A stretch of DNA of 36,038 bases from Oxalobacteraceae bacterium (GTDB lineage Bacteria > Pseudomonadota > Gammaproteobacteria > Burkholderiales > Burkholderiaceae_D), in contig JAIXXN010000077.1 of NCBI GenBank assembly GCA_027490725.1, forward strand, positions 1-36,038, read 5' to 3'. The position numbers and the translations under genes were made by a program. Below, piece after piece: positions 7,835-17,074 of this stretch. Each line of letters opens with the position of its first letter. The stretch's first letter is position 1. A model generated the notes under the pieces. The model worked only from the letters and a program-made list of their open reading frames with translations, was not told the DNA's origin and did not search any database.

Positions 7835-8971
7835 CTAGAGTTCGTCGAGCGAGAACAGGCGGCGGTGTTCGCGGATGGCGTAACGGTCGGTCATGCCGGC
7901 GATGTAGTCGGCAATTTTGCGGGCCTGCTTGCTGACGTCGCCCGAACGTTCCTGATAGTCGGGCGGTAGGAGTACCGGCTCGGCCATGAAGGCGGCGTAC
8001 AGTTCGCGGACGATGCGGCTGGCTTTGACGCGCATGCGGTTGACCTGGTAGTGGCGGTATAGGTTTTCGCGCAGGAATCGCTTGAGTTCGGTCGCGTCTT
8101 TGCGCATCGGGTCGGAGAAGCGGATCAGCGGCGGTGCGGCGCGTACCGCATCGAGGTTGGCCGGCGCGACCTCGGCCAGCAAGGCGCTCGAGGTGACGAT
8201 CAGGTCGTCAGCTAGCGCGGTGATCAGGCGGCGCAGCGTTTCGTAGATGGCGCGCCGTCCCGACAGACCGGGGAAATGCTGCTGTACATCGCGCCACAGG
8301 CGGGCGAAGAATTCGACTTCCTGCAACTGTTCGATGGTGATTAGGCCGGATCGCAGGCCGTCGTCGATGTCGTGACTGTTGTAGGCGATCTCGTCCGCCA
8401 GATTGGTCAGCTGGGCTTCCAGCGACGGCTGGGTACGGTCGATAAAGCGCTGCGCCACCGGCCCCAGCAAACGGGCATTGTTCAGCGAGCAGTGCTTGAG
8501 TATGCCTTCGCGGGTTTCGAACATCAGGTTCAGGCCATTATAGGCGCCGTAATGTTCTTCGAGTTCGTCCACCACCCGCAAGCTCTGCAGATTGTGTTCG
8601 AAGCCGCCATGCGCCTGCATGCATTCGTTGAGCACATCTTGGCCGACGTGGCCGAACGGCGTGTGCCCCAGATCGTGCGCCAGCGAGATCGCCTCGACCA
8701 GATCTTCGTTGAGGCGCAGATTGCGTGCCATGGAACGACCGATCTGCGCCACTTCCAGACTGTGGGTCAGACGGGTGCGGAACAGGTCCCCCTCGTGATT
8801 GAGGAATACCTGTGTCTTGTACTCGAGCCGGCGGAACGCCGACGAGTGAATGATGCGGTCACGGTCGCGCTGGAACTGGCTGCGCGAGGCGTGCGCCGCT
8901 TCGGGATAGCGCCGTCCGACGCCGCCCGCAGCATGGGCAGCATAGGGAGCAAGCAGGTCGTCGGGTAGCAT
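7835..8971 (-). CDS. dgt: dGTP triphosphohydrolase-like HD-domain protein
   Basis: This 378-residue HD-superfamily protein of the dGTPase type hydrolyses deoxynucleoside triphosphates to the nucleoside and triphosphate. The metal ligands are visible: RTRLTHSLEV (His70), SLAHDLGHTPFGH (His99-Asp100) and, later, ADEIAYNSHDIDDG (Asp near 193). The N-terminal SRSQFQRDRDRIIHSSAFRR segment is also typical of the family. The length matches the shorter dGTPase-like subgroup rather than the about 500-residue E. coli Dgt, so substrate preference is uncertain. A GAAGG ribosome site precedes the ATG. It starts 53 bases after the aroKB stop and is likely the last gene of the pil-aroKB run. Confidence 0.93.
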   Translation of the reverse strand: MLPDDLLAPYAAHAAGGVGRRYPEAAHASRSQFQRDRDRIIHSSAFRRLEYKTQVFLNHEGDLFRTRLTHSLEVAQIGRSMARNLRLNEDLVEAISLAHDLGHTPFGHVGQDVLNECMQAHGGFEHNLQSLRVVDELEEHYGAYNGLNLMFETREGILKHCSLNNARLLGPVAQRFIDRTQPSLEAQLTNLADEIAYNSHDIDDGLRSGLITIEQLQEVEFFARLWRDVQQHFPGLSGRRAIYETLRRLITALADDLIVTSSALLAEVAPANLDAVRAAPPLIRFSDPMRKDATELKRFLRENLYRHYQVNRMRVKASRIVRELYAAFMAEPVLLPPDYQERSGDVSKQARKIADYIAGMTDRYAIREHRRLFSLDEL

Positions 8972-9024
8972 GGCTGAGTGCCTTCGTGTGGTTGGCTTAG
9001 CGGGTGGCAGAATGCGTCGCGCAG

Positions 9025-10668
9025 CTAGATGCTGGCAGCGAGCGTGGCCAGCAGCAGTTCCTGCGGGGCGTTGGTGATGCTGGGCGCGCCCAGCGGTTTC
9101 ATCAGGATGAATTTGATGGCGCCGCCTTCGTTTTTCTTATCGACTTCCATCAGTTCGAGCCAGCGCGCAGTGCCCAGATCAGGCGCTTTAACGGGCAGTC
9201 CGGCAGCCGCCACCAGCGCGCGCACGCGCTCGACGGTGGCAGCATCCACCAGCCCCATGCGATGCGACAGATCGGCCGCCATCACCATTCCGCAACCGAC
9301 GGCTTCGCCGTGCAGCCACTGGCCGTAGCCCATGCCCGCTTCGATGGCGTGACCGAAGGTGTGGCCGAAATTGAGGATGGCGCGCAGCCCGCCTTCGCGC
9401 TCGTCCTGACGCACCACGTCAGCCTTAATTTCGCAGGAACGCGCAATCGCATACGCTAGCGCGGCTTTGTCACGCGCCACCAGCAAGCCGATATTCGCTT
9501 CGATCCATTCGAAGAACGGCAGATCGATCACGGCGCCATATTTGATGACTTCGGCCAGACCGGCCGCCAGTTCGCGCGCCGGCAGGGTTTCCAGGGTGGT
9601 GGTGTCGGCCAGCACGGCACGCGGCTGGTAGAACGCACCGATCATATTCTTGCCCAGCGGGTGGTTGATGCCGGTCTTGCCGCCCACCGAGGAATCGACT
9701 TGCGACAGCAGCGTAGTCGGCACCTGGATAAAGTCGACGCCGCGCATATAGCTGGCAGCGGCATAGCCGCACAGGTCGCCGATCACGCCGCCGCCCAGCG
9801 CCACCAGGGTGGTCTTGCGGTCGGCCTTGTTCGCCAGCAGGGCGTCGAAAATCTGCATCAGACTTTCCCAGTTCTTATAGGCTTCGCCGTCCGGCAGCAC
9901 GATGGTGATCAGCTGTTTGCCGGCCGCGCGCAGCCCCGCTTCGACCCGCTCCAGATACAGTGGAGCGATGGTGGTATTGGTGACGATGGCGACTTTATTG
10001 CCGTGCACATGGCGGGCCAGCAGGGCCGGATCTTGCAACAGCGACGGGCCGATCACGATCGGGTAGCTGCGCTCGCCCAGATCGACATTTAACAGGATGG
10101 TGGATTCTTCGTTCATGGCTGGCTGGGCGTGGGTCACACAGTTGGGAGCGGCCTCGCAGGCGCGCATCTCCAGCTGGTTCAGAATAGTAGATACCATCGA
10201 TTGTACGTTAGGACGTCCGGTATCGATGACGATGTCGGCGATTTCCGTGTACAGCGGATCGCGCACGGCCATCAGTTCTTCCAGCTTTTTGCGCGGATCG
10301 GCGGTTTGCAGCAGCGGCCGGTTCTTGTCGTGGGCCGTGCGTTGCAGAATGCTGTGCACGCTGGCACGCAGATAGATCACCGTGCCACGCGATTTCAGAT
10401 AGTTGCGGTTGGCCGGATCGAGAATGGCGCCGCCACCGGTGGCCAGCACCAGATCCTGCTGGCTGGTCAGTTCACGGATCACCTCGGCTTCGCGGCGGCG
10501 AAAGCTCGGTTCTCCCTCAATTTCGAAGATCCACGGAATCGTGGCTCCGGTACGGGCCTCGATTTCATGGTCGGAATCAATAAAACGCAAACCCAGCTTA
10601 CGCGCCAGGATGCGGCCGATGGTGGTTTTCCCTGCCCCCATCAAGCCGACTAGAAACACATTAGGCAT
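9025..10668 (-). CDS. aroKB: Fused shikimate kinase / 3-dehydroquinate synthase (AroK-AroB)
   Basis: One uninterrupted frame of 547 residues encodes two shikimate-pathway enzymes. Residues 1-170 are AroK, with the P-loop GLMGAGKTT (8-16), Asp31/Asp33 in FIDSDHE, Arg57/Arg58 in SFRRRE and the GGG at 78-80. Residues from about 185 are AroB, with the NAD-binding DGEAYK segment, GGGVIGDLCGYAAA, the QVDSSVGGKTGIN metal/substrate motif and the NFGHTFGHAIE histidines. The two are separate genes in E. coli. Here a methionine at 10116 marks the usual AroB start, but it lacks a ribosome site and no stop codon intervenes. The ATG at 10668 is preferred over an upstream TTG at 10674. The gene starts 12 bases after the Ig-lipoprotein stop. 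Confidence 0.93.
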   Translation of the reverse strand: MPNVFLVGLMGAGKTTIGRILARKLGLRFIDSDHEIEARTGATIPWIFEIEGEPSFRRREAEVIRELTSQQDLVLATGGGAILDPANRNYLKSRGTVIYLRASVHSILQRTAHDKNRPLLQTADPRKKLEELMAVRDPLYTEIADIVIDTGRPNVQSMVSTILNQLEMRACEAAPNCVTHAQPAMNEESTILLNVDLGERSYPIVIGPSLLQDPALLARHVHGNKVAIVTNTTIAPLYLERVEAGLRAAGKQLITIVLPDGEAYKNWESLMQIFDALLANKADRKTTLVALGGGVIGDLCGYAAASYMRGVDFIQVPTTLLSQVDSSVGGKTGINHPLGKNMIGAFYQPRAVLADTTTLETLPARELAAGLAEVIKYGAVIDLPFFEWIEANIGLLVARDKAALAYAIARSCEIKADVVRQDEREGGLRAILNFGHTFGHAIEAGMGYGQWLHGEAVGCGMVMAADLSHRMGLVDAATVERVRALVAAAGLPVKAPDLGTARWLELMEVDKKNEGGAIKFILMKPLGAPSITNAPQELLLATLAASI

Positions 10669-10680
10669 GAACAATCCGAG

Positions 10681-12858
10681 TTAATTCGGGTTACTACACG
10701 AAGTTGATATCCCGTAAGGGCTGGTCAGGCCCGGCGGTGTGATCGTCTGAAGCGCAAAATCTGCCGCCAAACCCGGTAAGTGTACCAGACCCGTGTAATT
10801 CGATTCACTCCCGTTCACCTGACCGCGTATCGTCAGGTTCACATCCAGCCAGTTGGCACGGTCGCGCGGGTAGACGAGCGTCACGATGGCCTGCCCTTTG
10901 GCATCGGTGGTCAGATTGCTGGTAATGGTGACGGGAATACCCGGCGTGAGCTTGTTGTCGCCATTCAGATCTTCGCCCGCATCGAGTATGCCGTTGCCAT
11001 TGCTATCCTCATTGGCGCAGCCCACATGCTGGATCGGCGCCCACGGGCCCTGTGGCAGCAGGTAGGCCAGACTGCCCTTGTAGTAAGTGGTCGGCAGCAC
11101 CGAAGCAGTCAGTTTCACGCCCGGAACGGCGTTACCGGCCGCATCCGTGACCAGCACCAGATAATCGAGCTGGTAGGAAGCGCTGCCCGGGGTCTGCACC
11201 AGATTGCCCGTGCCGGCGCTGATGAACAGCGATTTCTGCGCCACCGTCAGGCTGGCCACGGCGCTGGCGCCGGAACCACCGATGATGCGTGCCTGGATCT
11301 GCACGCCATTCAGGGCCGAAGGATTGCTACCGGCGACGAAGCTGACGGTGGCCGCGCCATCGGCACCGCTCAGCACCACCGCGGGCTGGGTCAGGAAACC
11401 GCCACTCGGGTCGGTCAGGATGGAGAAGGCCACGCTGGCATTCTTCACCACATTGTTCTGCGCCGTGCCGTCACGCACCACGGCACGCAGGGTCGCTTGC
11501 TGGCTGGTGCTGCCGGCCACATTCGCGCCAATCACGGCCGGATCCGCCTGCACCGTGATGGTGGCCAGCCCGGTCAGGGGCGCCACGAATTCCAGACTGG
11601 TCTGGGTGGTCTGGCCGCTGGCGGTCGCCGTCAGGGTGGCCACGCCGGGACCGCTGGCACTCACGTAGGCATTGGCGGCACCGCCGGACAAGGCCAGCGC
11701 GCCATTCAGCGGCAGCGTGCAGCTGGCGTCGCTATACATGGTGCCACGCGAACTGCTGATGACGACGGCGCCGCCCGGACCACCCGTCACGGCCACGGCA
11801 CTGCAGGCGCCGGTGGCCGCAGTGGTCTGCAGATTACCGCCCGCGTCGAGTACCTTGATGGCGAAGCTGGAAGCATTGATGGCGATGCCAACCGAGGCCG
11901 ATTCGCCGCCCGCCTTGACGGTTACCACGTCGGCACTACCGCCGCTGGCTGCGTAGCTGAGCACCAGCTGGCCGGCGGAATTGGTCACGGCGGCGCCGCC
12001 GCCTTTAACGGTCAGGCTATTGGCATTCGAGCTGAACTGCACGGCCTTGCCACTCAGGGCATTGCCAGCCGAGTCCACCAGTTTCAGAGTGATATCGGCA
12101 CTAGCACCGACGTTGATGGTGGGCTGGGCATTCAGGGTCAGTCGATTCCCCGCCACATTCACGATGGTCGTCACCGGCACGGCACCGGGCACGCTGGCAG
12201 TAATCCGGATCGCGCGCGAGGTCGGGTCGCCGCCGGTGCCGAGTTTTTCCGTAACCAGCCCCTGCGCGCTCGAGACGCGGTTGGTCAGCGACAGGCTGCC
12301 GGAGTCGGCTTTCAGGTCCACCGTTACGCCCGCCATCACGGTATTGTTGGCGTCACGCACCAGCGCTACCACATTCACTTCATTGCCGGCAGTACCGGCC
12401 GAAGCCAGCGTGCCGCTATCGGTAGTCAGCGACAGGGTCGGTACGGCATTGATCACATCGACCGTGATCTCGCTCGACTTGACCGAGCCGGCACTGGCCG
12501 TAATGGTGATTTTGCGCAGGCTGGTATCGCCCTTGGTGCTGAGTTTTTCCGTGACCTGACCGGAGCTATTGGTGACCCGGTTGGTGGTGCTGATGGTGCC
12601 GGAGCTGGCACTGAAGTTCACCGTTTCGCCGGGCAGCGCATTGCCGCCACTATCCTTGACGATCACCGTCAGCGTCACTTCCGTTCCATCCAGACCGGAC
12701 GAGGCCAGCGTCGTTGCACTGGCCTGCAAGAGCACGCTGGCCGCCTTGGACGGCGCGACGCCATTGCTGTTGCTACCGGGCGAACCACCGCCACCGCCAC
12801 ACGCCGACAACAGAGTGGCACAGACCAGCAACGCCAGCCATCCGCGGATTTTATTCAT
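10681..12858 (-). CDS. Multi-Ig-domain (Big-type) surface lipoprotein in the pilus operon
   Basis: Starting at the ATG at 12858, which has GGGA upstream, this is a 725-residue lipoprotein. Its signal peptide ends in the lipobox LLSAC, followed by five glycines. The body is a series of about six Ig-like units rich in Thr, Ser, Val and Gly. The first two share a clear repeat around NRVTNSSGQVTEKL and NRVSSAQGLVTEKL, as in bacterial Ig-like (Big_1, invasin/intimin-type) repeats. Near the C-terminus, residues 618-629 fit an EF-hand loop (DSNGNGILDAGE) followed at once by a second Asp/Asn-rich loop, suggesting calcium binding. It sits 67 bases after pilQ and 12 before aroKB, on the same strand. 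Function is unknown; an adhesin or a pilus-associated envelope protein is the likeliest inference. Confidence 0.82.
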   Translation of the reverse strand: MNKIRGWLALLVCATLLSACGGGGGSPGSNSNGVAPSKAASVLLQASATTLASSGLDGTEVTLTVIVKDSGGNALPGETVNFSASSGTISTTNRVTNSSGQVTEKLSTKGDTSLRKITITASAGSVKSSEITVDVINAVPTLSLTTDSGTLASAGTAGNEVNVVALVRDANNTVMAGVTVDLKADSGSLSLTNRVSSAQGLVTEKLGTGGDPTSRAIRITASVPGAVPVTTIVNVAGNRLTLNAQPTINVGASADITLKLVDSAGNALSGKAVQFSSNANSLTVKGGGAAVTNSAGQLVLSYAASGGSADVVTVKAGGESASVGIAINASSFAIKVLDAGGNLQTTAATGACSAVAVTGGPGGAVVISSSRGTMYSDASCTLPLNGALALSGGAANAYVSASGPGVATLTATASGQTTQTSLEFVAPLTGLATITVQADPAVIGANVAGSTSQQATLRAVVRDGTAQNNVVKNASVAFSILTDPSGGFLTQPAVVLSGADGAATVSFVAGSNPSALNGVQIQARIIGGSGASAVASLTVAQKSLFISAGTGNLVQTPGSASYQLDYLVLVTDAAGNAVPGVKLTASVLPTTYYKGSLAYLLPQGPWAPIQHVGCANEDSNGNGILDAGEDLNGDNKLTPGIPVTITSNLTTDAKGQAIVTLVYPRDRANWLDVNLTIRGQVNGSESNYTGLVHLPGLAADFALQTITPPGLTSPYGISTSCSNPN

Positions 12859-12925
12859 GATACGAGTTCCCATAAGGTTGAAGAGGTCTGCCGGTCCCGC
12901 CAGCGCAGCAAAGATCAGTAGCTGC

Positions 12926-15220
12926 CTAGCGCGTACCCTGCCGGTCCACCACGATTTTCGGTGTGATAAACACCAGTAATTCGGTCTTGTCATTGGTACG
13001 GCTATTGCTGCGGAACAGTGCGCCGAGTAGCGGCACATCCCCCAGCAACGGCACCTTGGAGGTGACGTTGCGTTCGGTTTGCTGGTAGATCCCGCCCAGC
13101 ACCACGGTGCCGCCGTTATCAACCATCACCTGCGTTTTCACGTGCTTGGTATCGATGGCGTAACCGGCGCGGGTTTCCTGCCCCACGCTATCCTTGTTCA
13201 CGTCGACATCGATCACCACATTGCCATCCGGGGTAATCTGTGGCGTCACTTCCAGACGCAGATTGGCCTTGCGGAACATGATCGAGGTGGCGCCACTGCT
13301 GGTGGCGACCTGATACGGCAGTTCGATGCCCTGCTCGATCAACGCAATCGACTTGTCGGCGGTGATCACGCGCGGGCTAGAAATAATCTTGCCGGTGCCA
13401 TCGGCTTCCAGTGCCGACAGTTCCAGATTCAGGAAGCGGTTCGCGGCCGAGGAGAACAGGCTGACCGCCAGATTGCCGGCCGCCGCGCCATTGATCGCGG
13501 AGGCGGGCAGATTGACGAACTGGGTATTGTTATAGCTGGCGTCGGTGACTTTCACCTGTCCCGTGACTTCGCCGACGCCCGTCATATTCCCGCCGATGCC
13601 GACCCGGGTATTGCCGTTGCCGATCTGGTAGCCGGCATCGCCACCACGGATGGTGCGCAGGTCGGCAAAGCCGAGTTTGGCGCCGAGGTTGCGGGTGAAG
13701 GTGTCGCTCGCTTCGACGATGCGCGCTTCGATCAGCACCTGCTTGGAGGCGACGTCGGTCTTGGCGATCAGCTTGCGGATATCGTCGAGCTTGGAGGCGA
13801 TGTCGGTCACGAACAGCTGGTTGGTGCGTGGTTCGATGATGGCACTGCCGCGTTTCGACAGCACGCGGTTCTTGCTATCGCCCGCACCTTCCAGACCGAA
13901 CACGGTTTTAAACGCATCGGCCTTCTGGTAATTGAGCTGGAAAATTTCCGACTTGAGTGGCTCCAGATCGGCGATCTGGGCGCGCTGCTCCAGTTCCAGC
14001 TTTTCCTTGGTCAGCAATTCTTCCTTGGGGGCGATCCACAGCACCGAACCGTTCTTGCGCATATCCAGATTCTTGGCCTGCAACACCACATCGAGTGCCT
14101 GATCCCACGGCACTTCTTTCAGGCGCAGCGTCAGATTGCCGGCCACGCTATCGCTGGTGATGATGTTCAGCCCGGAAATGTCGGCAATCGCCTGCAGCGC
14201 AGCGCGCACTTCCACGTTCTGGAAATTAAAGGACAGCTTCTCGCCACGGTAGCCCTGGGTACCCTGGGTCAGCTTGTTCGGATCTTCCTTGATCGGTTTC
14301 ACATCGATCACCAGCTGGGTATCGCTCTGGTACACGGTCTGCTCCCACAGGCCGCGCGCTTCGATGGTCATACGGGTATTTTCGCCCTGCGGGACGGTGG
14401 TCACCTGTGCCACCGGTGTGCCGAAGTCGCCCACATCGAGACGACGGCGCAGATTTTCCGGCACGCCCGTCTTGAGGAAATCGACCACCACGCCGGTCGG
14501 GGTCTGGCGCACATCGACGGCAACCTGACTGTTGGGCAGATCCACCACGATCCGTCCTTCGCCATTGCTGCCACGGCGGAAATCCATATCCCGCAACATC
14601 GGCCGCGCTGCCACCGCTGCAGTGGCCAAAGTGGCCGAGGTGGCCGACGCGGCCGACGCGGCCGCCCCTGCAGCTTGCTTAGCGGGTGCTGCCGCTGCGA
14701 CCGGCAGGCCGCTGGCATCGACCGGCGCACTCACACCACCGCTACCGTCGATGGTCATGATCACCGCTTTGCCATCCAGCGCCAGCGCATAGTTGAGACT
14801 GCGTTTCAGGTTGAACACCAGCCGCGAACGGGCGCCGGCCTGCACCACATTCACCGTACGCAGGGGCCCCACGGCCAGCTCGCGGCTATTGCCGCCCGTG
14901 GCATTCGAGGTCGCGCCGAAATCGAGCGCAATGCGGGGCGGATTGGTGATGGCAAAGCCGATCGGCAATTTGTCCGGTGCCTGTTTCAGCGCGATACGCA
15001 CCACCACGTTGGCACCATGGCGGCTGGCGGTAATCGTTTCGATGGCGTTGGCTGCCTCGGCTTGCGGCGGTGGTTCTGGCGTCGCTGCTGGTGCTGCTGC
15101 AGTCTGTGCCTGCAGCGGTGCGGTCGTCAGCAGCGTCGTGAGCACAGCGACGGCGAGCATGGCTGCCCAGCCGGCACCACGCTGGATGCCACTGGACTCG
15201 GTTTGGGTATGCGCCATCAT
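12926..15220 (-). CDS. pilQ: Type IV pilus secretin PilQ
   Basis: This 764-residue outer-membrane secretin forms the channel through which the type IV pilus passes. It has an N-terminal signal peptide ending near APLQAQ. Two AMIN peptidoglycan-binding domains follow (about 58-160 and 205-310), separated by an Ala-rich linker. An STN/secretin N0 domain comes next (about 335-400, SFNFQNVEVRAALQAIADI), then N1 and the C-terminal secretin barrel. The barrel includes VPLLGDVPLLGALFR and ends in the KTELLVFITPKIV signature. The start overlaps the pilP stop by 4 bases, so translation is coupled. A second Met directly follows the first, so the start could be one codon later. Confidence 0.96.
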   Translation of the reverse strand: MMAHTQTESSGIQRGAGWAAMLAVAVLTTLLTTAPLQAQTAAAPAATPEPPPQAEAANAIETITASRHGANVVVRIALKQAPDKLPIGFAITNPPRIALDFGATSNATGGNSRELAVGPLRTVNVVQAGARSRLVFNLKRSLNYALALDGKAVIMTIDGSGGVSAPVDASGLPVAAAAPAKQAAGAAASAASATSATLATAAVAARPMLRDMDFRRGSNGEGRIVVDLPNSQVAVDVRQTPTGVVVDFLKTGVPENLRRRLDVGDFGTPVAQVTTVPQGENTRMTIEARGLWEQTVYQSDTQLVIDVKPIKEDPNKLTQGTQGYRGEKLSFNFQNVEVRAALQAIADISGLNIITSDSVAGNLTLRLKEVPWDQALDVVLQAKNLDMRKNGSVLWIAPKEELLTKEKLELEQRAQIADLEPLKSEIFQLNYQKADAFKTVFGLEGAGDSKNRVLSKRGSAIIEPRTNQLFVTDIASKLDDIRKLIAKTDVASKQVLIEARIVEASDTFTRNLGAKLGFADLRTIRGGDAGYQIGNGNTRVGIGGNMTGVGEVTGQVKVTDASYNNTQFVNLPASAINGAAAGNLAVSLFSSAANRFLNLELSALEADGTGKIISSPRVITADKSIALIEQGIELPYQVATSSGATSIMFRKANLRLEVTPQITPDGNVVIDVDVNKDSVGQETRAGYAIDTKHVKTQVMVDNGGTVVLGGIYQQTERNVTSKVPLLGDVPLLGALFRSNSRTNDKTELLVFITPKIVVDRQGTR

Positions 15221-15771
15221 TTGCTCGTCTCCTTACTTTCCTGCAGTTCCAGCGTTGCAATCCGCTCGACCCAGTCACCGGCCGCGTCCTGCACAATTTC
15301 CTTGATCCGCACACTGTTGTCATTGATGCTGGTAACCAGCCCGAAGTTCTGTCCCAGATGCTGGCCCACCACCACCTGATGCACCGAACGATCAATCTGC
15401 AGCACGGCGTGATAGATGCCACGCTGCTGCAAGGTCCCCACCATCTTCATGGTGTCGAGCGGGAAACTCTCGAGAAACTCCTTGCGGCGCTCCAGATCGG
15501 GCTTCAGCCCCTTGCCTTCGCGCGCGGCCGTGCGGGCCAGTTCGGCCAGCAGCTTGTTGGGATTGAACGGATCGAGTGCATCGCCCTGCACGTAGGCGAA
15601 GGGAATGAAATTTTTCGGTTCTGCCAGTGCCGGCACGGCCACCCGCGCCTGCGCATCGACCTGTTTCATCCAGGCCCGCACTTCCTGCTCGTCGCTGCTA
15701 CCGCAACCGGACAGCAAGGCGCCCAGCGCCGTCAGTGCGGCGAGTGATCGGGATAAGCGCAGCAGCTTCAT
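15217..15771 (-). CDS. pilP: Type IV pilus assembly lipoprotein PilP
   Basis: This 184-residue inner-membrane lipoprotein links the PilN/PilO complex to the N0 region of PilQ. The lipobox LLSGC places lipidation at Cys23. Residues about 30-100 are an extended linker, and the C-terminal part has the family pattern GTLQQRGIYHAVLQIDRSVHQV followed by GQNFGLVTSINDNSVRIKEIV. The +2 residue is Gly. The stop overlaps the pilQ start by 4 bases, and the start overlaps the pilO stop by 4 bases (15768-15771), so the three are translationally coupled. Length is normal. Confidence 0.95.
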   Translation of the reverse strand: MKLLRLSRSLAALTALGALLSGCGSSDEQEVRAWMKQVDAQARVAVPALAEPKNFIPFAYVQGDALDPFNPNKLLAELARTAAREGKGLKPDLERRKEFLESFPLDTMKMVGTLQQRGIYHAVLQIDRSVHQVVVGQHLGQNFGLVTSINDNSVRIKEIVQDAAGDWVERIATLELQESKETSK

Positions 15772-16445
15772 GATTTTTTCGCCGCTTTCTTTTTCTTGTC
15801 AGCGGCGGCCTTGCGCTGGGCGCTGACTTCGTCAGGATCCAGATAGCGGAAGGTCTTGGCCACCGCTTCCAGCGTCAGCACACCATCCTTGCCCGTGCTC
15901 AGGTTCATGTTATTGAGTGTGACGATGCGCGGCAGATTGGCCATGTCGCCTGCGAATGCGCCGATGTCGTGATAGCTGCCGGTCACGCGGATATCGATGG
16001 GCAGCTCGGCGTAGTAATCGCGCACCACCACTTGCGCCGGTTTGAACAGCTCGAACTGCAGACCGCGCCCCGAGCCGGCCTGATTGATGTCGGTCAGCAG
16101 GGCCGCCATTTCCGCCTTGCTCGGCAACTGCTTCTGCAGCCGGTCGACATACTGGTCAACCTGGACTTTCTGCGCTCGCAGCGCTTCCAGATTCACCGCC
16201 TGCGCCGTCTTGCTCCGGTATTCCTCGCGCAGTTTGAGCTCCATGGCCGCACCGGCATCCTGCTCTTCGAACTGGCTACTCCAGTAGAAGAAATAGCCGA
16301 GTGCCACCACGCCGGCCAGCACCCCCATGCAGCACAGCAGACGCGGCGCCAGCGGCCACTGGCCCGGGTGACGGCCACCAAGGTTGCGGAACTGGTCGGC
16401 CAGTTGCGCGCCCGCCTGATCCAGATTGATGTTCAGATTTGCCAT
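15768..16445 (-). CDS. pilO: Type IV pilus inner-membrane protein PilO
   Basis: The start at 16445 gives 225 residues beginning MANLNINL. An in-frame start at 16628 would run deep into pilN and is rejected. A single membrane segment (about 35-55, CCMGVLAGVVALGYFFYW) is followed by a coiled coil (about 60-105) and a ferredoxin-like periplasmic domain containing the conserved PSKAEMAALLTDINQAG stretch. PilO pairs with PilN to form the alignment subcomplex. The C-terminus is a Lys-rich tail (KKKKAAKKS) after the YRYLDPDE-like region, which is not needed for the family fold. It follows pilN by 5 bases. Confidence 0.95.
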   Translation of the reverse strand: MANLNINLDQAGAQLADQFRNLGGRHPGQWPLAPRLLCCMGVLAGVVALGYFFYWSSQFEEQDAGAAMELKLREEYRSKTAQAVNLEALRAQKVQVDQYVDRLQKQLPSKAEMAALLTDINQAGSGRGLQFELFKPAQVVVRDYYAELPIDIRVTGSYHDIGAFAGDMANLPRIVTLNNMNLSTGKDGVLTLEAVAKTFRYLDPDEVSAQRKAAADKKKKAAKKS

Positions 16446-16450
16446 GGCGC

Positions 16451-17074
16451 TCAGTGCTCCCCGGCCTTGTCGGCAGGCGGCGTTTTCAGCTTGCTGCCCG
16501 CTGGCTCTTCCTGTTCGCGGGGCCGCTTGATATACACCTGCAGATTGAATTCCACCACCTTGCGGGTAGTCTTGCCCTGCCCCAGCCCGGTCGATTTCAC
16601 TTCGATCAGATCCGGACGTTCCAGCCACGGCGACACGCCGGCCAGATTACGCAGCAGTTCCGAGACGCGCTCCTGCGATTGTGCATAGCCGATCACGGCC
16701 ACTTTCTGGCCTTCCTGCTTGAAGCTCTTCAGATACACGCCCGGCGGGGTCTGGCGTACCAGTTCATCGAGCAGATACACGGGCTGGTTACGGTCGCCCT
16801 GCAAATCTTCCACGGCCTGCTGGCGGGCTTTCAGCGCTTCGATTTCCTGCTTCAGCGTGGCGATTTCCGCGATCTGCTTATCCAGGCCGACGATCGCCTG
16901 TTTGAGTACCTGATTACGGGCATTCTGGATCGAAATGCTGCGCGCGTTATACCCGCCCACCAGCAACACCACGCCCACCCCGAGGATGGCGCCCAGCGCC
17001 AGCAGCGCAAAGAAGGCCGACTTCTTCTGTTTGCGTTTTTCTTCGCGGTGCGGCAGCAGGTTAATCCGTATCAT
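16451..17074 (-). CDS. pilN: Type IV pilus inner-membrane protein PilN
   Basis: This 207-residue bitopic membrane protein begins with the strongly conserved cytoplasmic INLLPHRE motif (residues 4-11) that docks into PilM. A transmembrane helix follows at about 22-42, then a coiled coil (43-95) and a periplasmic domain containing LLDELVRQTPPGVYLKSF. It bridges the cytoplasmic PilM and periplasmic PilO/PilP. The start shares one base with the pilM stop (TGATG), implying coupled translation. A Lys/Glu/Pro-rich tail of about 25 residues ends the protein. Confidence 0.96.
   Translation of the reverse strand: MIRINLLPHREEKRKQKKSAFFALLALGAILGVGVVLLVGGYNARSISIQNARNQVLKQAIVGLDKQIAEIATLKQEIEALKARQQAVEDLQGDRNQPVYLLDELVRQTPPGVYLKSFKQEGQKVAVIGYAQSQERVSELLRNLAGVSPWLERPDLIEVKSTGLGQGKTTRKVVEFNLQVYIKRPREQEEPAGSKLKTPPADKAGEH

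Noticed and set aside
10114..10116. Internal start for a separate aroB
   Set aside because: There is no ribosome site in front of it and no stop codon before it, so read-through fusion is the simpler reading.
10780..12921. Open frame of 713 codons on the plus strand
   Set aside because: It is antisense to the Ig-domain lipoprotein; its Gly/Arg/His repetitiveness reflects the repeats on the other strand.
13079..15379. Long open frame of 766 codons on the plus strand
   Set aside because: It is antisense to pilQ and pilP, is rich in His, Arg, Gln and Gly, and has no recognisable domain; it is a shadow of high-GC coding.
16446..16628. Extended PilO N-terminus in frame
   Set aside because: It overlaps most of the pilN C-terminus in another frame; the MANLNINL start at 16445 fits PilO.
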